In this document: piece by piece, positions 43,685 through 52,190 of the stretch
Numbering within the stretch: the stretch's first letter is position 1
Layout: the number at the start of each line of letters is the position of its first letter
Assembly: GCF_027111255.2 (NCBI RefSeq)
Contig: NZ_CP114285.2
Coordinates: 2,108,001-2,172,000, forward strand
Source: Flavobacterium flavigenum
GTDB taxonomy: Bacteria > Bacteroidota > Bacteroidia > Flavobacteriales > Flavobacteriaceae
Direction: 5' to 3'
Length of the DNA: 64,000 nt
Made by a program: the position numbers and the translations under genes
Notes under the pieces: model-generated
The model's database searches: none
Seen by the model: only the letters and a program-made list of their open reading frames with translations
Told to the model about the DNA's origin: nothing

Positions 43685-44587
43685 ATGATTACAAAAAGCC
43701 TCTACTTATTAGCCGTTACGGCTGTAACCTGCAGTCTTGGATTCAGTCAGGATAAAAAACAACAGGATATTAAATCGATAAAATCCATGTGTGGATGCTA
43801 TGAAGTGAAATTTAATTTTGCAGAAACTTTTCAGTATGCAAAGGATTCAGCTTCTTATAAACCATCACAGACAAAGCATGAGTCTGCTTTAGAATGGGTG
43901 GAATTGGTTGAGGACACACCAAATAAAATTGTCATGCAGCATTTATTAATTGTAAGTGACAATATGATCATCAAGCACTGGAGACAAGACTGGCTGTATG
44001 AAAACACGGATTTATATCTGTTCGATAAAAACACATCCTGGAAATATAAAAAACTGGATAAAAAAGCTGTAAAAGGACAATGGACTCAAAAAGTATATCA
44101 GGTAGATGACAGTCCACGATATGAAGGAACTGCAACCTGGGTACATGTGGATGGACAGGATTATTGGGCAAACGTAACGGATGCTCCGCTGCCAAGAAGA
44201 GAACATACAAAACGTAATGATTATAACGTTTTAAAAAGAAGAAACATTCATGAAATTACTGCAACGGGTTGGAACCATGAACAGGACAATGACAAATTGA
44301 TCCGTGATGACAGTGGAAAAGATGTTTTGCTGGCGCAGGAAAAAGGAATGGACATTTATACTAAAGTTCCGGATAGTAAATGTATTGCCGGACAAAAATG
44401 GTGGAAGGAAAATAATGTCCTTTGGAAAAATGTGCGTGACAAATGGCAAACTCTTTTTGACAGGCATCAGGATTTAAACTTAGAAGCCAAAGTAGAGAAA
44501 AAAACACTTTATTCCCTTTTATTTGATTTGAAACCAGATGCTGCAAAATCAGAGACTGATGCTATTATCCAAAAGTTTGTAAAATAA
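43685..44587 (+). CDS. DUF6607 family secreted protein
   Basis: A 300-residue protein with a signal peptide (1-21). It matches DUF6607: DIKSIKSMCGCYEVKFNFAET at the N-terminus and repeated Trp-rich segments such as HWRQDWLYENTDLY, GQWTQKVYQVDDSPRYEG and TKVPDSKC. The family, to my knowledge, has no assigned role but is regularly found with TonB-dependent iron/haem receptors in Bacteroidota. Here it is divergent from the receptor-HmuY pair. The Cys pair in MCGCYE and the many Trp and His residues would fit ligand binding; that is speculation. Confidence 0.85.
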   Translation: MITKSLYLLAVTAVTCSLGFSQDKKQQDIKSIKSMCGCYEVKFNFAETFQYAKDSASYKPSQTKHESALEWVELVEDTPNKIVMQHLLIVSDNMIIKHWRQDWLYENTDLYLFDKNTSWKYKKLDKKAVKGQWTQKVYQVDDSPRYEGTATWVHVDGQDYWANVTDAPLPRREHTKRNDYNVLKRRNIHEITATGWNHEQDNDKLIRDDSGKDVLLAQEKGMDIYTKVPDSKCIAGQKWWKENNVLWKNVRDKWQTLFDRHQDLNLEAKVEKKTLYSLLFDLKPDAAKSETDAIIQKFVK

Positions 44588-44605
44588 AAATGTTTTGTTA
44601 GTTGT

Positions 44606-44643
44606 AAAAGAGCCGATAGTTTTAGGACTATCGGCTCTTTTTA
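44606..44643. terminator. Bidirectional terminator between DUF6607 and the 44660 gene
   Basis: AAAAGAGCCGATAG (44606-44619), loop of 8, CTATCGGCTCTTTT (44628-44641), then T-rich on +; the A run on the left gives T on the minus strand. The same stem core recurs after argS. Confidence 0.92.
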
Positions 44644-44659
44644 TTTTGTAAACAGAAAA

Positions 44660-45367
44660 TTACTGTACACACTCAGAGTATGTAATTACATGCTTTGTTA
44701 AATCAGTCCATTTTGGATCTGCTGCTGATTCTGTGATTAATTTTTCACAACTTTTCCATAATGGTAAAAACTCTTTTTTATAATCTTTTTTCTTTAATAG
44801 AAATGCTGGCTCATCTTTTTTTGCCACATAGAAAGATTTAATATCCCCACCAACAAATTTTACTCCGCCTACTCCTAATGAAGCTGTTTTTTTGGCATAC
44901 GGATCACAATAAATTCTGAATTCCTTACTGAATGAAGGATTAAGAAGCTGCATCAATAATTTAGTGTTTTTCTTTTTAATCTTCACATCAGTAGTTTCAA
45001 AATAGGCATAACCATCATTTAAATAAGTCTGGTTTAGTTTTTCATTATTCCATTTTTTGAAGTCTGAAGCAAAATTTAATTTCTTCCCTAAATTATCAAG
45101 TCCACTTGGTGGCAAATACATGAATTTTATATCTTCAGGTTTTAATTTATGTTTTTTTCCTGCTCCATCCTGCAGTTTTATAAATTCTATTAATCCCTCG
45201 TCTCTGTCAATATCTTTAATTGTTCCATTAATTTCAGTTCCATCTGCCAAAGTGATATAGGCAGTTTCACTGTGAGAAAATCCATAAGACGGCGCCACCA
45301 ATTCCTGCGCATTTATGGCGCAGCATGTTAGAAAAAACATTAATAAAATAGTTTGTTTTTTAATCAT
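44660..45367 (-). CDS. Hypothetical secreted protein
   Basis: A 235-residue protein that I do not recognise. A signal peptide (1-20, cleavage near NAQ) is followed by a short beta-rich segment with AYITLADGTEINGTIKDIDRDEGLIEF, resembling the GEVV/DG-type beta modules found in secreted Bacteroidota proteins. Lys-rich stretches and four Cys residues (15, 16, and two near 152 and 207) are visible, plus a final one near 234. It is convergent with DUF6607 and shares its terminator. A haem-locus role is not established. Confidence 0.65.
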   Translation of the reverse strand: MIKKQTILLMFFLTCCAINAQELVAPSYGFSHSETAYITLADGTEINGTIKDIDRDEGLIEFIKLQDGAGKKHKLKPEDIKFMYLPPSGLDNLGKKLNFASDFKKWNNEKLNQTYLNDGYAYFETTDVKIKKKNTKLLMQLLNPSFSKEFRIYCDPYAKKTASLGVGGVKFVGGDIKSFYVAKKDEPAFLLKKKDYKKEFLPLWKSCEKLITESAADPKWTDLTKHVITYSECVQ

Positions 45368-45601
45368 TTGATATTAGGTTTAAATTATTGCTTACTCTTA
45401 CGATTTTCAGCGTCCTCGACATTCAGTTATTGAATTATTAAACAGTGAATTTATTTATTTTAATAAATTTATAAATGATTTCTTACCGCAAACATAGGCA
45501 TAAAATCAACACTTGCAAACCTTAATTTATGTTTTTATAAACGATAATTGTTCACAACATTTTAAGATTACCAATATCATTATTAGAAAAACATTGCATA
45601 A

Positions 45602-45640
45602 AAAAAGAGCCGATAATATTAACTATCGGCTCTTTTTAAT
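45602..45640 (-). terminator. Rho-independent terminator after argS
   Basis: AAAAAGAGCCGATA (45602-45615), loop of 8, TATCGGCTCTTTTT (45624-45637). Its stem is nearly identical to the one at 44606-44641. On the minus strand it runs into a T tract. Confidence 0.92.
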
Positions 45641-45650
45641 ATAATTTAAT

Positions 45651-47429
45651 CTACATTCTCTCCGGAACTTCAATTCCTAATAAAGTAAAAGCAGATCTGA
45701 TGACCTCACCCACTTTTTGCGAAAGCTGTACTCTGAAAATCTTTTTAATCAGGTCAACTTCTCCTAAAATGTGTACTGATTGATAAAATGAATTGTATTC
45801 TTTTACTAAGTCATACGTATAATTCGCAATTAAAGCCGGGCTATGATTTTGTGCAGCATTTTGAATTATTTCCGGGAAAAGCTGGATTAGTTTTACCAGC
45901 TCTTTTTCTTTTTCGTGCAACTCTTCAATGGTCGTTACAGCAGAAAAATCAAAATCGGCTTTACGGATAATAGATTGAATTCTGGCATACGTATATTGAA
46001 TAAACGGACCTGTATTACCCGCAAAATCCACAGATTCTTCCGGGTTGAACAAAATACGCTTTTTTGGATCTACTTTTAAAATGTAATATTTTAATGCGCC
46101 AAGTCCAATTGTTTTGTACAATTTGGCCTTTTCTTCAGCAGAATAACCGTCGAGTTTTCCTAAATCTTCAGAGATTTGTTTGGCTGTTGCCGTCATATCA
46201 TGAATCAGGTCATCGGCATCTACCACGGTTCCTTCACGGCTTTTCATTTTTCCGGATGGTAAATCAACCATTCCGTATGACAAATGATATAAACTTGAAG
46301 CCCAGTCAAAACCTAACTTTTTCAGGATTAAGAACAATACTTTAAAATGATAATCCTGCTCATTTCCAACGGTATAAACCATTCCGCCAACATCCGGCAT
46401 ATCTTTTACACGCTGAATTGCAGTTCCGATATCTTGTGTCATATAAACAGCAGTTCCGTCAGAACGTAATACAATTTTACGATCCAAACCTTCATCTGTC
46501 AAATCAATCCAGACTGAACCATCAGGATCTTTTTCAAAAACACCTTTATCAAGTCCAACCTGAACCACATCTTTTCCTAATAAATACGTATTGCTTTCGT
46601 AGTAATATTTATCAAAATCGACTCCAAGATTGGTATAAGTTGTAGCAAAACCGTCATACACCCATTGGTTCATTTTTTTCCAAAGTGCAATTACTTTTTC
46701 GTCCCCGGCTTCCCATTTCTTTAGCATATACTGCGCTTCAACTATAATGGGTGCCTGTTTTTTTGCTTCTTCTTCCGTTTTACCGGTTTCCATTAATTGA
46801 TTGATTTCACCTTTATAAGCTTTATCAAACTCAACATAATATTTTCCTACTAACTTATCCCCTTTTGAACCTGAAGTTTCCGGAGTTTCTCCGTTTCCGA
46901 ATTTCTCCCAGGCCAGCATCGATTTGCAGATATGAATTCCACGGTCGTTGATAATTTGTGTTTTGTATACTTTTTTACCAGAAGCTTTCAAAATTTCAGC
47001 AACAGAATAACCTAATAAGTTATTACGTACATGCCCTAAGTGCAAAGGTTTATTGGTGTTTGGAGAAGAATACTCCACCATAATCGCTTTCTCATCAGGA
47101 TTTGGAGCTACATAACCAAACTTGGTATTGTCCCGTATCTCATTGAAGAAATTCAGATAATAACGATCTGCAATCACGATATTAAGGAAACCAGAAACAA
47201 CATTGAATCTTGCCACTTCGGTCACATTTTCAACAAGGTAATCTCCAATTTTATTTCCTAATTCGACAGGATTGCTTTTCGTCAATTTCAATAAAGGGAA
47301 AATCACCATCGTAATATCGCCCTCAAACTCTTTTCGCGTAGCCTGAAATTCGATTTTATCGACAGTAACATCAAATAATGCCTGAATGGCGTTTTGTATA
47401 GAAGGAGTAAGAATTTGTGATAATGACAT
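45651..47429 (-). CDS. argS: Arginyl-tRNA synthetase
   Basis: ArgS charges tRNA-Arg and needs the tRNA for amino-acid activation. With ATG 47429 the protein is 592 residues, normal for class Ia ArgRS. It has the N-terminal Arg_tRNA_synt_N domain, the HIGH-type motif HLGH (130-133) in SSPNTNKPLHLGH, a KMSKS-like motif in SGKMKSREGT and the C-terminal DALR anticodon-binding domain (about 475-592). A TATATTTG -7 element lies at 47451-47458 without an evident -33 box; the upstream in-frame codons would cross it, supporting the ATG at 47429. Confidence 0.97.
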   Translation of the reverse strand: MSLSQILTPSIQNAIQALFDVTVDKIEFQATRKEFEGDITMVIFPLLKLTKSNPVELGNKIGDYLVENVTEVARFNVVSGFLNIVIADRYYLNFFNEIRDNTKFGYVAPNPDEKAIMVEYSSPNTNKPLHLGHVRNNLLGYSVAEILKASGKKVYKTQIINDRGIHICKSMLAWEKFGNGETPETSGSKGDKLVGKYYVEFDKAYKGEINQLMETGKTEEEAKKQAPIIVEAQYMLKKWEAGDEKVIALWKKMNQWVYDGFATTYTNLGVDFDKYYYESNTYLLGKDVVQVGLDKGVFEKDPDGSVWIDLTDEGLDRKIVLRSDGTAVYMTQDIGTAIQRVKDMPDVGGMVYTVGNEQDYHFKVLFLILKKLGFDWASSLYHLSYGMVDLPSGKMKSREGTVVDADDLIHDMTATAKQISEDLGKLDGYSAEEKAKLYKTIGLGALKYYILKVDPKKRILFNPEESVDFAGNTGPFIQYTYARIQSIIRKADFDFSAVTTIEELHEKEKELVKLIQLFPEIIQNAAQNHSPALIANYTYDLVKEYNSFYQSVHILGEVDLIKKIFRVQLSQKVGEVIRSAFTLLGIEVPERM

Positions 47430-47711
47430 GTAAACTTTTTTTAAGGTGAGCAAATATACTGCTTATTCATCAATTTGAGAAAACGAAAAACATATTAAAT
47501 AGCAAAAAAGAGTTAGAAATTCTTAAAAAAACGAGAGTACAAATTGTTGAAATTATCAAAAAACCAAAACACTAATGTATTATAAAACAGGTACTATAAA
47601 TAAATTTTAGCTTTTTTCTGTAAAATGTTGTAACAAATCATTAGTAAAATGGTCTTATTATCAAATTTCAAAACAATCATCAATCAAATCAAAATAATCA
47701 ACTAACTAATT

Positions 47712-50120
47712 ATGAAATTAAAACTCTTATTGTTCGCATTACTGGGAGTAATTGCAACAACTCATGCCCAGAATACGGGAACGGTATCCGGGAAAGTTAT
47801 TGAAAAATCGAATAAGGCTCCTATTTCTTATGCTACGGTTTCGATTAAAGACAACGGAAAAGTCGTTTCCGGAGTAAATACAGATGACAATGGGGATTTT
47901 ACGATGAAAAACCTTGCCCTAAAAAGTTACACAATCGAAATTCAGTATATTGGTTTTAGAAAATATATAGGATCTGTAATTTTAAGTGACAACAAAAAAT
48001 CAGCTATGGTTAATGTATCTCTTGAAGAAGAAGCAACGCAGCTAAAAGGAGTAAATATTGTTGCTGAACGTTCTACAATTGAGCAGAAAATCGACCGTAA
48101 AGTAATCAATGTTGGGAAAGATTTAACCACAGCAGGGGCTTCGGCATCTGACATCATGAATAATATTCCGTCTGTGAATGTAGATCAGGACGGAAAGCTT
48201 TCGCTTCGCGGAAATGACAATGTACGTGTATTAATTGACGGACGTCCTTCTAATATTGATCCAGCGCAATTATTAAAACAAATTCCATCGACTTCTATCA
48301 AAAAAATTGAGTTGATTACCAACCCAAGTGCGAAATATAACCCTGAGGGAATGTCGGGAATCATCAATATTGTTTTGCACAAAAATGCCAATAACGGTTT
48401 TAACGGAAGTTATAGCGGTGGAATAACCTTTGGGGAAACTGCGAAATACAATCAGTCATTAGATTTGAATTATAAAACCGGTAAAGTAAATTTCTTTGGA
48501 AACGGCGGAACTAACTTCGGTACTTATTTTAATGATGGCTTCATCAAAAAAACAGATAAAAGCACTATCCAAAACTTAGACATTTCTAATAAAAATGATT
48601 CATACTTATATAAAATCGGAATGGATTATTTAATTGATGATCATAATACATTATCTTTTTATAGTACACAAAATAAAGCAACAGGACTTGGATTTGTAAA
48701 TACTGATATTGATTACTTTAATTCACCGGAAGAAATTAGTAATGTATATCAAAAAGGAAGATATGAAGGCCCGAACAAAACCGGAACTTATAATCTGGCT
48801 TATAAACACATCTTTAAAAAAGAAGGCCACACATTAGATTTTGAAGGAAATTATAGTACTACAGAGGAAACTCAGAATGCTTCTTTTGATACAGAAACCA
48901 TAAAAACAGATAATACATCCAACAGAAATGTTTATAATGATTTCATAAATGACAAACGTAAATTAAGTACTTTGAATGTGGATTATATAAATCCTTTAAA
49001 TGAAAAAACGACATTAGAGGCTGGAGCTGAAGCCAGAATAACGAAAACAGAGAATAATTATGCAACTGAAAATCCGTTTGCTGAATTCCCTGTATCTAAT
49101 TATATCTATGATACTGATATTTATTCAGCTTATGTAACTTTTGGTCAGAAATTTAAAAAATTCAGTTATCAACTGGGGGCGCGTTTTGAAAGTTATAATC
49201 TTAAATCCAATTTAAACTACGGTTATAAAATATTTAATGATGATTATATTACTTTATATCCTTCTGCTTATTTAACGTATAATCTGAACGAAAAAAACAC
49301 TTTTCAGTTGAGTTACAGCCGTCGTGTTGATCGCCCAAGTTTAGAACAGACAAAACCGATTCGTGAGTTTTCAACTCCATTGGTTACCTCATTTGGAAAT
49401 CAGGACTTGAGACCACAGTTTACCAATTCTGTAGAATTAAATTATACCAAGACTTTAGAAAAAGGAAGCTTTACTACAGGTGTGTTTTACAGAAGTATTA
49501 ACGATCCGATTAGCAGAACTTTAAGACCAGATGAATTAAATCCAAATAAACAAATTATGAGTTTTACTAATTATGATCATAATACTTCGTATGGATTTGA
49601 AGTTTCTTTAAATTACAAAATTATAAAATGGTGGGATATTCAGCCTTCTATCGACTTTTCAAGCATTAATCAGCAAGGAGTTGTGTTTAAATATGATGAA
49701 ACACAAACCACAAAAAGCACTGCAGAGGAGAGAACAGTTACAATGGCAGCATTCAACGCCCGTATGAATTCTAACTTCAAGGCCACAAAACGTTTAAGCT
49801 TTTTATTATTCGGATTTTACAGAGGACCGGTTGAAGATGTACAGCAGAAAAGAAAAGAAATGTATAAAATTGATATTGGTTCACGTTATACATTATTAGA
49901 CAACAAAATGAATATAAGCTTACGTTTTAATGACGTTTTCAACACTATGAAATATGCTTTTGATACCCAATATCCTTATCCTCAATCAGGACAGTTTACA
50001 TGGGAAAGTCAAACGGTTTACCTGGGTTTAACTTACAACTTTGGTGGTGCAAAAATCAAAAAATTACAACGTAAACAAAGAGATGACAATACCAGTAAAG
50101 ATGCTGGCGGAATGTTTTAA
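47712..50120 (+). CDS. TonB-dependent receptor with carboxypeptidase-like regulatory domain
   Basis: An 802-residue outer-membrane protein. A signal peptide (1-19) is followed by a CarboxypepD_reg-like domain (about 23-110, GTVSGKVIEKSNKAPISYATV), the plug (about 115-225) with SASDIMNNIPSVNVDQDGKLSLRG by its start, DNVRVLIDGRPSNID and YNPEGMSGIINIVL, then a large beta barrel with the typical OMP_b-brl_3 motif RVDRPSLEQTKP. The C-terminus carries a basic tail. It has no SusD partner; the substrate is unknown. No TonB-dependent system gene neighbours it. Confidence 0.9.
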   Translation: MKLKLLLFALLGVIATTHAQNTGTVSGKVIEKSNKAPISYATVSIKDNGKVVSGVNTDDNGDFTMKNLALKSYTIEIQYIGFRKYIGSVILSDNKKSAMVNVSLEEEATQLKGVNIVAERSTIEQKIDRKVINVGKDLTTAGASASDIMNNIPSVNVDQDGKLSLRGNDNVRVLIDGRPSNIDPAQLLKQIPSTSIKKIELITNPSAKYNPEGMSGIINIVLHKNANNGFNGSYSGGITFGETAKYNQSLDLNYKTGKVNFFGNGGTNFGTYFNDGFIKKTDKSTIQNLDISNKNDSYLYKIGMDYLIDDHNTLSFYSTQNKATGLGFVNTDIDYFNSPEEISNVYQKGRYEGPNKTGTYNLAYKHIFKKEGHTLDFEGNYSTTEETQNASFDTETIKTDNTSNRNVYNDFINDKRKLSTLNVDYINPLNEKTTLEAGAEARITKTENNYATENPFAEFPVSNYIYDTDIYSAYVTFGQKFKKFSYQLGARFESYNLKSNLNYGYKIFNDDYITLYPSAYLTYNLNEKNTFQLSYSRRVDRPSLEQTKPIREFSTPLVTSFGNQDLRPQFTNSVELNYTKTLEKGSFTTGVFYRSINDPISRTLRPDELNPNKQIMSFTNYDHNTSYGFEVSLNYKIIKWWDIQPSIDFSSINQQGVVFKYDETQTTKSTAEERTVTMAAFNARMNSNFKATKRLSFLLFGFYRGPVEDVQQKRKEMYKIDIGSRYTLLDNKMNISLRFNDVFNTMKYAFDTQYPYPQSGQFTWESQTVYLGLTYNFGGAKIKKLQRKQRDDNTSKDAGGMF

Positions 50121-50161
50121 AAGCTTTAACTTTTTTACTATTTTAATTAGCACTTGTAGAG

Positions 50162-50200
50162 AAAAAGGCCTGAAGTTTGCCAGCTTCAGGCCTTTTTTAT
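50162..50200. terminator. Bidirectional terminator between the receptor gene and cutC
   Basis: AAAAAGGCCTGAAG (50162-50175), loop of 8, CTTCAGGCCTTTTT (50184-50197). A/T runs on both sides suit the two convergent genes ending at 50120 and 50212. Confidence 0.92.
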
Positions 50201-50211
50201 TGAATTAACTT

Positions 50212-50886
50212 TTATAAAAAATTCCGGATTTCTTTTACTTCTTCGGGATTTGCTGTTTCTGTATCATCAGTAATAGCTGATGAATGATAAAAAGTAGGTT
50301 CTAATCTATCCTGTAATAATTTAACATTTGAAGATCGTAACCCGCCTCCAGGCATAATTTCAATCCTGTCACCGGCTAATTTTTGAATCTTTTCAAGATT
50401 AAAAATTCCCTCTTCAACGTTTATTTCGTGTCCGGAGGTTAAAATCGTTTTAAAACCACAATCTATAATATCTTCTAAAGACTGCTCAACATTTTTAACA
50501 ACATCAAAAGCCCGATGAAAAGTACACGGAAGCGGTCTGGCCAAATTGACTAGTTCCAGATTTTTCTTTTTATTGATAGTACAATCTGTATTTAAAATCC
50601 CAAAAACAAAACCATCAACTCCTAGCTTTTTAAACTGTTTTATATCTTGTTTCATTTCGGCAATTTCCTCATCTGCATAAAAAAAATCTCCACCTCGGGG
50701 CCTTATGATCACATGCATTTTTATGGAAAGTTTTTCACGCACCCTGATCGTTAAAACATAATTTGGAGTTGTACCTCCAAGCTTCATATTCTCGCACAAT
50801 TCGATTCGGTCAGCACCGTTATCCTGTGCAATCAAAGCTGATTCATAATTAAAGCAGGCTATTTCGAGTTGATTTTTTTTCATCAT
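50212..50886 (-). CDS. cutC: CutC family protein
   Basis: A 224-residue TIM-barrel protein: LEIACFNYESALIAQDNGADRIELCENM at the N-terminus, MHVIIRPRGGDFFY, FVFGILNTD, CTFHRAFDVV and ILTSGHE with EIMPGGGLR. CutC proteins were linked to copper tolerance in E. coli, but the biochemical evidence for copper handling is weak. The start could be Met1 or Met2 (one codon apart). A TATATTTG -7-like element at 50907-50914 overlaps the terminator of fabH. Confidence 0.92.
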   Translation of the reverse strand: MMKKNQLEIACFNYESALIAQDNGADRIELCENMKLGGTTPNYVLTIRVREKLSIKMHVIIRPRGGDFFYADEEIAEMKQDIKQFKKLGVDGFVFGILNTDCTINKKKNLELVNLARPLPCTFHRAFDVVKNVEQSLEDIIDCGFKTILTSGHEINVEEGIFNLEKIQKLAGDRIEIMPGGGLRSSNVKLLQDRLEPTFYHSSAITDDTETANPEEVKEIRNFL

Positions 50887-50910
50887 ATAAAGGAATTCAA
50901 TTGAACCAAA

Positions 50911-50945
50911 TATAAAAAAACCTGCTTCAAAGCGAAACAGGTTTT
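50911..50945 (-). terminator. Terminator after fabH
   Basis: AAAACCTG (50917-50924) and CAGGTTTT (50938-50945) around a 13-nt loop; followed on the minus strand by a T run. Confidence 0.75.
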
Positions 50946-50966
50946 ATATAATTTACGCAAATTAAC

Positions 50967-51974
50967 TTACCATTTGATAATGGCACTTGCCCAGGTAAAT
51001 CCACTTCCAAAAGCTGCTAAAACAACAGTATCCCCGGATTTGATTTTTCCCTGCTCCCATGCTTCTGTTAAAGCAATCGGGATAGACGCTGCAGTTGTAT
51101 TACCGTATTTCTGGATATTATTATGAACCTGATCGTCTGATAATTTGAACTTATTCTGAATGAATTGCGAGATTCTTAAATTTGCCTGATGCGGAATCAG
51201 CATATCAATATCCGACACTTGCAAACCATTTGATTCTAAGCCTTCATTTATAACTTCTGCAAAACGCACAACTGCATTTTTAAACACAAATTGTCCATTC
51301 ATATACGGATAATAACTTTCATCATTAGGGTCATTATCTGTAATAATATCAGTTACCCAGCGTGCCCCCATTCCCGGAGCCTGCAAAGCAAGTTCTTCAG
51401 CATGCTGCCCTTCAGAATGTAAATGAGTTGATAAAATTCCTTTTGACAAATCTTCTTCACGGCTTAAAACTGCCGCTCCTGCCCCATCTCCAAAAATTAC
51501 CGAAACCCCGCGTCCGCGTGTGGTCATGTCTAACCCGGTTGAATGTACTTCGGAACCAATTACCAGAATGTTTTTATACATTCCGGTCTTAATATATTGA
51601 TCCGCAACAGAAATTGCATACACAAAACCTGAACATTGATTTCTAACGTCTAATGCCCCTACAGTCCGTAATCCCAAATCACGCTGTACTAAAACTCCGG
51701 GTCCTGGAAAATAGTAATCAGGGCTCAATGTTGCAAAAACTACAAAATCTATATCTTCTTTGGCTACGCCGGAACGTTCAATTGCTATCTTAGCAGCTTT
51801 GACCCCCATCGAAGTTGTAGTGTCTTCACCACGAATAATATGTCTTCTTTCCTGAATTCCGGTGCGTTCCTGAATCCACTCATCATTGGTATCCATAATC
51901 TTAGACAAATCATCGTTTGTCACCACATTTGAAGGAACATAATATCCTAAGCCCGCAATTTTTGAATGATACAT
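50967..51974 (-). CDS. fabH: Beta-ketoacyl-ACP synthase III (KAS III)
   Basis: FabH starts fatty-acid chains by condensing acyl-CoA with malonyl-ACP. The 335-residue protein carries the catalytic Cys114 (RNQCSGF), His in IPHQANLRI and Asn in YGNTTAASIP, completing the Cys-His-Asn triad. Other landmarks are DEWIQERTGI near the N-terminus. A TAAATTTG -7-like element lies at 52007-52014. The gene stands alone; branched-chain starter preference is likely in Flavobacteria but is not readable from this sequence. Bacteroidota often carry more than one fabH. Confidence 0.95.
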   Translation of the reverse strand: MYHSKIAGLGYYVPSNVVTNDDLSKIMDTNDEWIQERTGIQERRHIIRGEDTTTSMGVKAAKIAIERSGVAKEDIDFVVFATLSPDYYFPGPGVLVQRDLGLRTVGALDVRNQCSGFVYAISVADQYIKTGMYKNILVIGSEVHSTGLDMTTRGRGVSVIFGDGAGAAVLSREEDLSKGILSTHLHSEGQHAEELALQAPGMGARWVTDIITDNDPNDESYYPYMNGQFVFKNAVVRFAEVINEGLESNGLQVSDIDMLIPHQANLRISQFIQNKFKLSDDQVHNNIQKYGNTTAASIPIALTEAWEQGKIKSGDTVVLAAFGSGFTWASAIIKW

Positions 51975-52139
51975 ACTCTCTTTTTTATTAGTTAAAAACT
52001 GGAATGCAAATTTAAGTATACTTTAAAACATTAGTATACAAATTACCATTTTTTTCGCAATTGACAATTTTCTGCATCTTAAAAAACATTTTATTTCAAA
52101 TTAGTCCTTTTTCAAAAAACAGTTTATTAAAGTTAAACA

Positions 52140-52171
52140 AAACAAAACCCCTAAAAAGTACATTTTAGGGG
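52140..52171 (-). terminator. Terminator after the M61 peptidase gene
   Basis: CCCCTAAAA (52148-52156), loop of 6, TTTTAGGGG (52163-52171). The minus strand continues with TTTTGTTTTGTT. It is 19 nt past the stop. Confidence 0.85.
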
Positions 52172-52190
52172 CTTCGCTTAATTTATTTTA

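Noticed and set aside
45368..45650. 283-nt gap between the 44660 gene and argS
   Set aside because: Apart from the argS terminator I see only AT-rich leader sequence; no short ORF with a convincing start.
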